In this document: piece by piece, positions 7,710-13,868 of the stretch
How positions within the stretch are numbered: the stretch's first letter is position 1
Layout: each line of letters opens with the position of its first letter
Assembly: GCA_029856615.1 (NCBI GenBank)
Contig: JAHKLF010000009.1
Location: forward strand, 1 to 16,258
Source of the DNA: Candidatus Njordarchaeota archaeon
Lineage (GTDB): Archaea > Asgardarchaeota > Njordarchaeia > Njordarchaeales > Njordarchaeaceae
DNA: 16,258 nt
Reading direction: 5' to 3'
Position numbers and translations under genes: made by a program
The notes under the pieces: model-generated
Told to the model about the DNA's origin: nothing
Seen by the model: the letters and a program-made list of their open reading frames with translations, nothing else
The model's database searches: none

Positions 7710-8333
7710 TTAAACTTTAATTTTTTTCTTTAAAGCTTCCTTACCAAGCGAGATGATTTCTTTTTCTTCTAACTCTAGCATTTCTTCTCTTGCTAACTCC
7801 GCTCTTTTTACCCAAGTTTCATGTGGTATTATAGCGCTTCGCCTGTTCTCATCTATGATTACAATGGTTAATAAACCAGATGGAGCCTCTATCTCCCTTC
7901 TAAGTAATTTAAGAACTCGTTGTAATTTTTTGGGATTCTCTATTGATGGATCCTTGGCTAGTATCTTGGCGTACTCTAATGTTTCGGATAAGATTCCCTC
8001 AACAGTAGTTATTTCCCCACCAGTCTCACCACTTATATACAGCTCTATATCCAATTCTGGAATTTCTACTTTTGCACCAGCAGATAATACGATGAGGTCA
8101 CCCATTTTACTCTTAAAAGTTTTAATTTCGCTTTTCTCGGGAAGTTCCCCCCTATCAGATATGGCCATTATATCCGATATTTTTAATCCACAGAATGAGC
8201 ATTTTATCGACATAGTAAGAATACCGCCAAAATACGGGATTGTTGTTAACTTATATAACATAGAGAGCTTACCTTTACGACATAGGGGACATTGCATATC
8301 TAAATCTACGTAACTCAAAGAGTCGTTTGTCAT
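7710..8333 (-). CDS. ZPR1-type zinc finger protein
   Basis: A 207-residue protein of the archaeal ZPR1 family. The N-terminus has a four-cysteine zinc site, CPLC (15-18) and CSFC (45-48), with the family-typical spacing of about 26 residues and the stretch IPYFGGILTMSIKCSFCG. A beta-rich A-type domain follows (about 60-150), then a helical, charged tail. Eukaryotic ZPR1 has two such modules and helps fold translation elongation factor eEF1A; archaeal members have one. A role as an aEF1A chaperone here is inference from the family. The ATG at 8333 has a G-run (8344-8340, minus) 6 nt upstream. Met13 (8297) is an alternative start but lacks such a site. Divergent from rpa with 21 bp between start codons; convergent to hsp20 with an 18-bp gap. 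Confidence 0.88.
   Translation of the reverse strand: MTNDSLSYVDLDMQCPLCRKGKLSMLYKLTTIPYFGGILTMSIKCSFCGLKISDIMAISDRGELPEKSEIKTFKSKMGDLIVLSAGAKVEIPELDIELYISGETGGEITTVEGILSETLEYAKILAKDPSIENPKKLQRVLKLLRREIEAPSGLLTIVIIDENRRSAIIPHETWVKRAELAREEMLELEEKEIISLGKEALKKKIKV
7719..7730 (+). terminator. T-rich tract, putative terminator of the GTPase-epimerase-PAC2-Hsp20 operon
   Basis: A tract of seven Ts and further pyrimidines 28 nt after the hsp20 stop. Archaeal RNA polymerase stops at such U-runs without a hairpin. It lies inside the 3' end of the convergent ZPR1 gene, where the same bases encode a Lys-rich tail, so the T-run may be there only for coding reasons. Confidence 0.35.
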
Positions 8334-8354
8334 TCAGAACCCCCGGTGTAAAAG

Positions 8355-10445
8355 ATGAAAGAAACTAATGATATAAAAATCATCAAGAAAGAGATTGCCG
8401 AGAGACTCAGTATTACTTTGGAGGAATTAGATGAACGCATCAAACGAATTCAGGAAGAATCTCATGGATTAATTTCAGAAAAAATTGCTATGCTTATATT
8501 ACTCGAAAGAGCGGGTATCGTTGATCCAGAGTTGATTAATAAACTCACAAGTGAACATGCTATTTTAAAGATCTCAGATATAGCTCCAAAAATGTACGGA
8601 ATTAATATAGTCGGGAGGATCGTAAGAGTAATTCCTATTAAAAAGAAAGATGAACACTTACTTGTAGTAGATGATGGCAGTGGGCGGGCATTAGTACTTT
8701 TAAAAGGAAGACAAGCAGAAATATGCAAAAAATTGAAGTTAGAAGATGGAGATGCGATTTTGATAAGAAATGCACGCGCGTTAGAATTTACTGGAAGATT
8801 TAAGAGAATTATTGTGAGTGATGACTCTCAAATTTCATATTTGGATGAGACCGACTTATTAATGTACCCTGTTGGAATTTTACCTCCTCTTCCGCGCATA
8901 ATGACGGTTTCTGAGATAATTAAATTATCCGAGGAGCTCATTAATGAGGATTTCGAAATTGATGTGCGGGGGGTTCTAGTAGGAAAGAGTAATATCAATG
9001 AGATTAAACGAGAAAATGGTAGGACAGTTAGGAAACAGATTATATATTTAGCTGATGAGGCAGATTTGCGCAGAAAAATCCGTGTAATACTATGGGATAA
9101 GATAATTGATTTAGTTAGTGAAAATGCATCATTAGGAGATATCGTTATACTGCAGGGAGGAATACTAAGGAAAAATGAATACTTCGCTCGTAAAGGCGAA
9201 GATCCATTAGAATTACATTTTGGTAATCTCTCAGCTATAAAGAATATAGGAGTAAGGAGAGATAAAATCAGGGATCTGAGAATAGGAAACAGAAATATAA
9301 TATTCGGTTACGTTCTTTCCCCGCCAAGAATCAAGACCTATATTGATAAACGAGGAACCGAAAGAAAATATGCATGGTTTCTAGTGGGAGATGAAACAGG
9401 TATTGCGCGCATTATTATTTGGCGTGAGGAGATAATTAATAGTATTTCAAATTTAAGGATCAGAACACCAGTTCGTATCAATGCTATTGCCAGAGAAAGC
9501 GCGTATGGAAGATTTGTGGAGCTCCATATTTCTACCCTAAATGACGAAATTATAATAAGTCCTAAGGTTTTTCCCCAAGATCTTTCATGGGAAGCCGTGA
9601 GAGATAAAGCTCGGAGAGAAGGGATTTATAAGGAAAAAACGCCAAAGGATAAGACTATAATAGATACATTTGAGAAAATTGAACTAGGCAGCAGAATTAA
9701 CGTGAAAGGATATTTATCCGAGGTTAAGCGCCTAGAGAAGGAGAAAGGGCCTTTAGGAATCATCAAATTGCGTGACGACAGGGGAGACTCGATAATCCTT
9801 ATGGTATGGAACGAAAGTATTCTCGATGAGTTAAAAGAGGTGTCAACGAACACCGAACTAATCATAACGAATGTAAGAATTCCCAAGAAAATTAAAGGTG
9901 CGGAGCTTATAGGGTTTGTAGGGGATAAGAGTAAAATCAAGATTGGCAGTAACTCGAAGAGAGATGTAAATATAAAACCTCTTTCATTAGCAAATATAGG
10001 GAGCTATGAAACGGTCTTTGGAACAATAACCGAAGTTGAATTCGTTGGAGAGATTGAATATTGTGAAAAATGCCAATACCCGATGTTTACAGATTCTCAA
10101 GGTAAAAAATACTGTATCAAGGGGCACACTGAAGGAGGTAAAAAATACTTTACAATTATCCTAATCATGGATGATGATGCAAAAAGTGCACGCGTATTTT
10201 TAAGAGATAGAGGAGTAAGAAATCTTCTAATAAAAATGGGGCTAAGCGGCATCGAAGAAGCAAAATACTCTGAGAATATACTAAATATGGCGAGGGAGAT
10301 ATTAATGGGTACCGAAGTAGCAGTCCGAGGGTTTATCGGTGAGGAAACAACAGATACAGATATGATAATTATAGCAGATTTTATATTTGAGCCAAGTCCA
10401 GAAACACTAATTAACGCGTTAAAGCATTATTTAAAGACTAAATAA
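8355..10445 (+). CDS. rpa: Replication protein A-like single-stranded DNA-binding protein, five OB folds and zinc finger
   Basis: A 696-residue protein built from consecutive OB-fold units, here judged at about residues 72-165, 180-300, 305-400, 435-535 and 545-690. Hydrophobic strand patterns such as IVGRIVRV, DVRGVLVGK, IIFGYVLSP, NVKGYLSEV and VFGTITEVEF each open a unit. The last unit holds a zinc site C570, C573, C587 and H591, as in euryarchaeal RPA and the DBD-C of eukaryotic RPA70. It should coat ssDNA in replication, repair and recombination. The N-terminal ~60 residues are a helical, charged region typical of archaeal RPAs. GGTG (8345-8348) precedes the ATG by 6 nt. Large multi-OB RPAs are common in Euryarchaeota and some deep TACK groups, while Sulfolobales use a short SSB, so this gene is informative about lineage. 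C/D sRNA-B begins 3 nt after its stop. Confidence 0.88.
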   Translation: MKETNDIKIIKKEIAERLSITLEELDERIKRIQEESHGLISEKIAMLILLERAGIVDPELINKLTSEHAILKISDIAPKMYGINIVGRIVRVIPIKKKDEHLLVVDDGSGRALVLLKGRQAEICKKLKLEDGDAILIRNARALEFTGRFKRIIVSDDSQISYLDETDLLMYPVGILPPLPRIMTVSEIIKLSEELINEDFEIDVRGVLVGKSNINEIKRENGRTVRKQIIYLADEADLRRKIRVILWDKIIDLVSENASLGDIVILQGGILRKNEYFARKGEDPLELHFGNLSAIKNIGVRRDKIRDLRIGNRNIIFGYVLSPPRIKTYIDKRGTERKYAWFLVGDETGIARIIIWREEIINSISNLRIRTPVRINAIARESAYGRFVELHISTLNDEIIISPKVFPQDLSWEAVRDKARREGIYKEKTPKDKTIIDTFEKIELGSRINVKGYLSEVKRLEKEKGPLGIIKLRDDRGDSIILMVWNESILDELKEVSTNTELIITNVRIPKKIKGAELIGFVGDKSKIKIGSNSKRDVNIKPLSLANIGSYETVFGTITEVEFVGEIEYCEKCQYPMFTDSQGKKYCIKGHTEGGKKYFTIILIMDDDAKSARVFLRDRGVRNLLIKMGLSGIEEAKYSENILNMAREILMGTEVAVRGFIGEETTDTDMIIIADFIFEPSPETLINALKHYLKTK

Positions 10446-10448
10446 GCA

Positions 10449-10498
10449 ATGATGAAAAGACCGAGAGCAGATTGTATGAAGAAGAAGAGCCGATCTGA
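10449..10498 (+). ncRNA. Box C/D guide sRNA (sRNA-B), in the rpa 3' UTR
   Basis: C box ATGATGA (10449-10455), 12-nt D' guide AAAGACCGAGAG (10456-10467), D' box CAGA (10468-10471, one change from CTGA), 4-nt spacer, C' box ATGAAGA (10476-10482), 12-nt D guide AGAAGAGCCGAT (10483-10494), D box CTGA (10495-10498). It starts 3 nt after the rpa stop and has no separate TATA at the right distance, so it may be processed from the rpa mRNA. The D guide is complementary over 11 pairs (one G-U) to the conserved archaeal 23S rRNA stretch GUCGGCUCUUC near the peptidyl-transferase centre. By the N-plus-five rule this predicts methylation at E. coli-numbered G2509. The rRNA sequence is recalled, not taken from this genome. 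Confidence 0.87.
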
Positions 10499-10522
10499 GC
10501 ATTTACCATACAGCGCTTAAAA

Positions 10523-10572
10523 TCAGACGTCCCAGCCATCATCAGGTATTCAGTCGGCCCAGTTTTCATCAT
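10523..10572 (-). ncRNA. Box C/D guide sRNA (sRNA-C)
   Basis: Minus strand: C box ATGATGA (10572-10566), 12-nt D' guide AAACTGGGCCGA (10565-10554), D' box CTGA (10553-10550), 4-nt spacer, C' box CTGATGA (10545-10539), 12-nt D guide TGGCTGGGACGT (10538-10527), D box CTGA (10526-10523). Both guides are 12 nt and both D boxes are perfect. A minus-strand TATA-like element sits at the right distance (10601-10608), so this RNA probably has its own promoter. It faces sRNA-B tail-to-tail with 24 nt between D boxes. Target not recognised. Confidence 0.9.
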
Positions 10573-10600
10573 CATCTAAAAATGCGAAGCTTTTAATGAA

Positions 10601-10608
10601 ATTTTATG
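10601..10608 (-). promoter_or_regulatory. Putative TATA box for sRNA-C
   Basis: CATAAAAT on the minus strand, about 30-36 nt upstream of the C box of sRNA-C. This predicts a start a few nt before the C box, as expected for an independently transcribed archaeal C/D sRNA. Confidence 0.45.
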
Positions 10609-10684
10609 AGTGATTCTATAAGAAGATAATGCAAAAATTATTGATTTAAAATAATTATTTTTAGTCAGTCATGCCTCGGGTGAG

Positions 10685-10692
10685 TATATATA
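10685..10692 (+). promoter_or_regulatory. Putative TATA box for the TIP49 gene
   Basis: TATATATA. A start about 26-30 nt downstream would give a leader near 85 nt. A second candidate, CTTAAATA at 10701-10708, would give about 70 nt. Confidence 0.5.
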
Positions 10693-10787
10693 AGTTTATG
10701 CTTAAATAGTATCCCCTTACCTCCTTAACATATTATTAGATTAGTCTTTCTTCTAACACCAAAGCGGAAATTAATTCCAAGCAAATA

Positions 10788-10795
10788 GAGGTGAT
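10788..10795 (+). promoter_or_regulatory. Strong ribosome binding site of the TIP49 gene
   Basis: GAGGTGAT is a full match to the archaeal 16S 3' end (complement AUCACCUC), 5 nt before the ATG at 10801. It fixes the start codon and suggests efficient translation. Confidence 0.8.
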
Positions 10796-10800
10796 TACTT

Positions 10801-12153
10801 ATGGCCACGCGCGCATTCATACGAATTGGGGCTCACAGTCATGTAAAGGGATTAGGCTTAGATGATCAAGGACGAGCTAAATTTATAGGCGACGGGCTTG
10901 TTGGGCAAATAAAAGCAAGAGAAGCCGCAGGATTAGTTGTAAAATTAATTAAAGAAGGCAAAATGGCGGGAAGGGCTGTTCTTCTTGCTGGACCCCCGGG
11001 AACTGGAAAAACAGCAATAGCAATTGGGATTGCTAGAGAGCTTGGGAGTGATGTGCCATTTGTTCAACTTAGCGGATCCGAGATTTATAGTGCGGAGGTA
11101 AAGAAAACTGAAGTTTTAATGCGTGCATTACGCAAAGCAATAGGGGTTAGGTTTAGAGAAAAAAGGATGGTGCTTGAGGGGGAGGTTGTTGAATTCGAGC
11201 CTCACTTCGTACCGCATCCGTTTAATCCCTATCAGAGAGTTGTTCAGAAAGCAAAGCTGACACTAAGGACAAAAGATGAGAGAGTGACATATAACGTTGG
11301 ACCAGAAGTAGCGGAGGAGATGATTAGCCGAGGGGTTCAGAAGGGCATGGTAATTATGATAGACAAGGAAACTGCGAGAGTAAGCGTATTAGGTATTAGC
11401 GAAGAAGCCGCAAAGGAACTTGGATACGATATAGGAAGGGTTCCTCGCGTGCCAGTTCCTTCTGGACCCGTTGAGAAGGAGCGCGAATTCGTTTGGACAA
11501 CAACTCTCGATGAACTGGATGAGCTTTTCCATAAGCAAAGAGGAGGGGGAGGAATATTTTCATTATTATTCGGAGGAGCAGAAGAAAGAAAGGAAATAGA
11601 CCCTGAGACAAGAGCGCACGTGGATCAATGGGTAAAGGAGCAAGTTGAGAAGGGACGTGCAGAGATAATCCCGGGTGTCCTCTTCCTAGATGAAATCCAT
11701 ATGCTGGACATCGAAGCTTTTAGTTTTCTTAATCGTGCTCTTGAATCGGAACTTGCTCCTATTGTCATCATGGCGTCGAATAGAGGTCTAACGAAGATTC
11801 GTGGGACAGATATTGTTTCTCCTCATGGCATGCCTCTCGATCTGCTCGACAGATTATTAATAATTCCAACATATCCTTATAATGCAGAGGAAGTTAGAGA
11901 AATTCTGAAGATAAGAGCACGCGAAGAAGGAATTGAATTAGGAGACGATGCAATGGAATTACTCGTTAGATACGGTACTGAAATTTCTCTAAGGTATGCC
12001 GTGCAATTAATGGCTCCCGCTGCTGAGAGAGCAAAAATGAATGGGAGGAATAAAGTTACCAGAGAGGATGTCGAAGCTGTGAGAGAAAGGTTTGCATCAA
12101 TAGAAGAGAGCATTCAGCATCTAAAAGAATGGGAGGAAAAGTTCATGAAATGA
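10801..12153 (+). CDS. TIP49/RuvB-like AAA+ ATPase (archaeal RUVBL homologue)
   Basis: A 450-residue AAA+ ATPase, matching the length of eukaryotic RUVBL1/RUVBL2 (pontin/reptin). The N-terminus RIGAHSHVKGLGLDD and DGLVGQIKAREAAG is the family signature. Walker A is GPPGTGKT (64-71), Walker B FLDEIHMLD with Asp297/Glu298, sensor I Asn327 in ASNRG, arginine finger Arg351 in LLDRLLII, and sensor II Arg398 in SLRYAVQLM. Between Walker A and B lies the large OB-type insertion domain (about 120-285), with a Gly-rich loop RGGGGIFSLLFGG. All catalytic residues are present. In eukaryotes these proteins form hexamers in chromatin remodellers and in the R2TP complex that assembles box C/D snoRNPs; in archaea the role is unsettled. 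Two C/D sRNA genes lie directly upstream. Confidence 0.94.
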   Translation: MATRAFIRIGAHSHVKGLGLDDQGRAKFIGDGLVGQIKAREAAGLVVKLIKEGKMAGRAVLLAGPPGTGKTAIAIGIARELGSDVPFVQLSGSEIYSAEVKKTEVLMRALRKAIGVRFREKRMVLEGEVVEFEPHFVPHPFNPYQRVVQKAKLTLRTKDERVTYNVGPEVAEEMISRGVQKGMVIMIDKETARVSVLGISEEAAKELGYDIGRVPRVPVPSGPVEKEREFVWTTTLDELDELFHKQRGGGGIFSLLFGGAEERKEIDPETRAHVDQWVKEQVEKGRAEIIPGVLFLDEIHMLDIEAFSFLNRALESELAPIVIMASNRGLTKIRGTDIVSPHGMPLDLLDRLLIIPTYPYNAEEVREILKIRAREEGIELGDDAMELLVRYGTEISLRYAVQLMAPAAERAKMNGRNKVTREDVEAVRERFASIEESIQHLKEWEEKFMK

Positions 12154-12158
12154 GTGTA

Positions 12159-12164
12159 TTTTTT
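12159..12164 (+). terminator. T-run after the TIP49 gene
   Basis: Six Ts begin 6 nt after the tip49 stop and a second run of five (12178-12182) follows. These could end the tip49 transcript, or act as AT-rich promoter for the next gene (the TTTTTTAT here is also TATA-like at a distance of about 32 nt from GTG 12197). Confidence 0.3.
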
Positions 12165-12182
12165 ATCCAATTCATTATTTTT

Positions 12183-12187
12183 AGGAG
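12183..12187 (+). promoter_or_regulatory. Ribosome binding site deciding a GTG start
   Basis: AGGAG abuts the TTG at 12188 that begins the longest open frame, which is too close for use. It is 9 nt from GTG at 12197, which is therefore the better start. Confidence 0.6.
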
Positions 12188-12196
12188 TTGCTTTTT

Positions 12197-13372
12197 GTGA
12201 AGAGTAACAAAGAAAAGATAAATCCAATGGAGCTAATTATTAAGAAGTCCGAATTATTTTCTATGTATGGTGAAGAGCTAACCGATTCTGAAAAGGAAAG
12301 AGCTTTAAGGGATTTTCATGCCAGAAGACCGCCTAGATGGTGCGGTCTCACAGTTCATGTCACAATTAATTGCCCATTTCAATGTGCCTATTGTTATATA
12401 GAAGACATGGGATTTAAGTTCGATGGTCCTAGACCCTATCCCCTATCAAGCAAAGAACTCGTATATGCTATCCTATCAAATCCATGTTTTTTACCAAGTA
12501 GACACGGAACCCTAATAGCGATCGGCGCTGTTTCGGAACCATTCATTTTCCCGAGCAAAGCATTAGAATACTTAAGAGAACTCGCTAAATTGGGCAATCC
12601 GATTCAATTCTCAACAAAGCAGTACATCTCAAAAAATCTAGCAGAAAAAATCGCAAGTATCGCAATTGAGTATAATACTCCTATTTCCCCACTTATTACA
12701 ATAATTACCATGCAGAAATATGATATATTAGAACGATTTGCTCCTCCTCCAGAGAAAAGACTAGACTCAATAAAAAATTTACGAGATGCGGGATTAAAAC
12801 CCGTATTATTCCTACGACCCCTAATTCCGGGAATAAACCTGGACGAAATAGAAGATATTCTAGAAGCAGCTAAAGATTCTGGAGCAGTCGGAGTAGTTAT
12901 TGGAGGCTTTCGTGTTACAAGAAGAATTATTAACAGACTTGAGAGTTTAGGGCTAAATACCGTACTCATCAAAGAGAGATTAAAGATAATAGATGAAAAA
13001 CAAAGAAATGTGCCTTTGCCAGAGAAAAAGATTGCGATGAATAAAGCAAAGAAGAAAGGTCTAATCACATGGGCATCTACATGCTGCGCCAATTCTTGGA
13101 ATGCTAATGTACCTTGTCCAAGCGCATGTTTTATTGATGGTCCATGCACCAAATGCCCAAATTTCTGCAGCTACCCAGCGGACACTCCAAATGCCTCCGA
13201 AGTGATAAAAGCTCTTCAGGAGCTGAATATCAATGCAAAGATCAAAGGGCCAAGAGTTCTAATGCTAAACTATCCATTTAAAGGAGCAGATATGCTTGTT
13301 CGTAATATCTCTAGGAGATCTGTGAAAGTAGTTAAAAAGTTCAAGAGAAGTATCTCCTTAGCCTCAAATTAG
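12197..13372 (+). CDS. Radical SAM protein with C-terminal cysteine cluster
   Basis: A radical SAM enzyme of 391 residues from GTG 12197 (394 from TTG 12188). The 4Fe-4S/SAM site is CPFQCAYC: Cys59, Cys63, Cys66 in CX3CX2C spacing, followed by Tyr. The GAVSEPF segment (around 113-119) lies where SPL-like family members show a similar motif. The barrel continues with PLITIITMQ, KPVLFLRPLIPGI and GAVGVVIGGFR. The C-terminal region carries seven further cysteines (296, 297, 307, 311, 317, 320, 324), enough to bind an auxiliary Fe-S cluster, though not in a spacing I can assign to SPASM or twitch. Overall it is closest to SPL/Rv2578c-like radical SAM proteins; the substrate is unknown. It follows tip49 by 43 bp and overlaps the convergent minus-strand gene by 32 bp. 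Confidence 0.82.
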   Translation: MKSNKEKINPMELIIKKSELFSMYGEELTDSEKERALRDFHARRPPRWCGLTVHVTINCPFQCAYCYIEDMGFKFDGPRPYPLSSKELVYAILSNPCFLPSRHGTLIAIGAVSEPFIFPSKALEYLRELAKLGNPIQFSTKQYISKNLAEKIASIAIEYNTPISPLITIITMQKYDILERFAPPPEKRLDSIKNLRDAGLKPVLFLRPLIPGINLDEIEDILEAAKDSGAVGVVIGGFRVTRRIINRLESLGLNTVLIKERLKIIDEKQRNVPLPEKKIAMNKAKKKGLITWASTCCANSWNANVPCPSACFIDGPCTKCPNFCSYPADTPNASEVIKALQELNINAKIKGPRVLMLNYPFKGADMLVRNISRRSVKVVKKFKRSISLASN

Positions 13373-13727
13373 TATATTCCCGAATAAGCGTTTTTCGAAG
13401 TATCTTCTCAAAGAATTCTAAAAACGCATTGCCATTGGACACAATATAGATCAATTTATCCCCAATATCAAATATTTCTACATTATTCTTATCCAAATAA
13501 TCCAAAATCTTCAAGGCATCAGCCTCTGGCAAATCCTCACCAACAAAATTAGCTGACTGAATAACATTTAGAAGAACCTCTCTAATACTAAGATTAGACC
13601 TTAGAAAATTCCTTATGTCCGAGTAAACAATTATAAAACCGCGCATCTGAGTACTCCCAAACCCCTTATATTTCCTTGACTCTTTGTCCACAATTACACT
13701 TACTATGATGTCTGTCCCCCCATGCAA
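13341..13727 (-). CDS. Hypothetical protein, about 128 residues
   Basis: Unrecognised. The frame opens with two tandem TTG codons (13730 and 13727). GAAGGT (13740-13735, minus) lies 7 nt before the second, which I prefer. An ATG at 13646 is a further alternative and would give 101 residues. The protein has a beta strand near the N-terminus (DIIVSVIVDKESR), a second strand RGFIIVYSD, then mainly helices with Leu/Ile pattern (REVLLNVIQSA, ADALKILDYLDKNN) and a strand DKLIYIVSNGN, ending in a basic helix. It has no signal peptide, membrane segment or metal motif, and looks like a small alpha/beta cytosolic protein. A perfect 9-bp inverted repeat covers its ribosome binding site. Its 3' end overlaps the radical SAM gene by 32 bp. 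Confidence 0.6.
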   Translation of the reverse strand: MHGGTDIIVSVIVDKESRKYKGFGSTQMRGFIIVYSDIRNFLRSNLSIREVLLNVIQSANFVGEDLPEADALKILDYLDKNNVEIFDIGDKLIYIVSNGNAFLEFFEKILRKTLIREYTNLRLRRYFS

Positions 13728-13734
13728 CAACTAA

Positions 13735-13757
13735 CCTTCAATTAAGGGAATTGAAGG
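13735..13757 (-). promoter_or_regulatory. Inverted repeat over the ribosome binding site of the 13341-13727 gene
   Basis: CCTTCAATT (13735-13743) and AATTGAAGG (13749-13757) are perfect 9-bp arms around a 5-nt loop. In minus-strand RNA the second arm contains the GAAGG just before the TTG start, so folding would hide the ribosome binding site. If transcription starts inside the repeat (see the TATA at 13766-13775), it would act as a DNA operator at the start site. The sequence supports structure, not mechanism. Confidence 0.5.
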
Positions 13758-13765
13758 ATTAGAAA

Positions 13766-13775
13766 TTAATATTAA
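13766..13775. promoter_or_regulatory. Palindromic TATA element, possible bidirectional promoter
   Basis: TTAATATTAA reads the same on both strands. On the plus strand it is about 38 nt before the C box of sRNA-D; on the minus strand about 37 nt before the TTG start of the hypothetical gene. One TATA element may serve both. Confidence 0.4.
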
Positions 13776-13812
13776 GACGCTCAACATTTGAATAGTAAGG
13801 AATCTGTAATTC

Positions 13813-13865
13813 ATGATGACGGTCAGGATTACTGACCTAAAAATGATGAGTTAATCCCGCTCTGA
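13813..13865 (+). ncRNA. Box C/D guide sRNA (sRNA-D) with an internal hairpin
   Basis: C box ATGATGA (13813-13819), 12-nt D' guide CGGTCAGGATTA (13820-13831), D' box CTGA (13832-13835), 7-nt spacer, C' box ATGATGA (13843-13849), 12-nt D guide GTTAATCCCGCT (13850-13861), D box CTGA (13862-13865). All four boxes are perfect consensus. Unusually, GGTCAG (13821-13826) can pair with CTGACC (13832-13837), closing a hairpin through the D' guide and D' box. The D box is 3 nt from the end of the convergent nucS gene. Target not recognised. Confidence 0.92.
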
Positions 13866-13868
13866 GAT

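Larger units (their letters stand above)
10573..10800. other. Non-coding interval: sRNA-C promoter and TIP49 promoter/leader
   Basis: No gene seen. After the sRNA-C promoter there is an AT-rich imperfect inverted repeat (about 10633-10662; AAAAATTATT against AATAATTATTTTT), possibly a transcript end. Next come two TATA-like elements (10685-10692 and 10701-10708) and a leader of roughly 70-85 nt before tip49. The leader has TTACCTC (10717-10723), which can pair with GAGGTGA (10788-10794) of the ribosome binding site. Confidence 0.5.

Noticed and set aside
10152..10172. ATGATGATG inside rpa as a C box
   Set aside because: No CTGA boxes at fitting distance; explained by an Asp-rich codon run.
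12188..12196. TTG at 12188 as start of the radical SAM gene
   Set aside because: The AGGAG site abuts it directly; spacing fits GTG 12197 instead.
13735..13757. Inverted repeat as an intrinsic terminator
   Set aside because: No U-run follows on either strand at the right place, and it lies at a gene start rather than an end.
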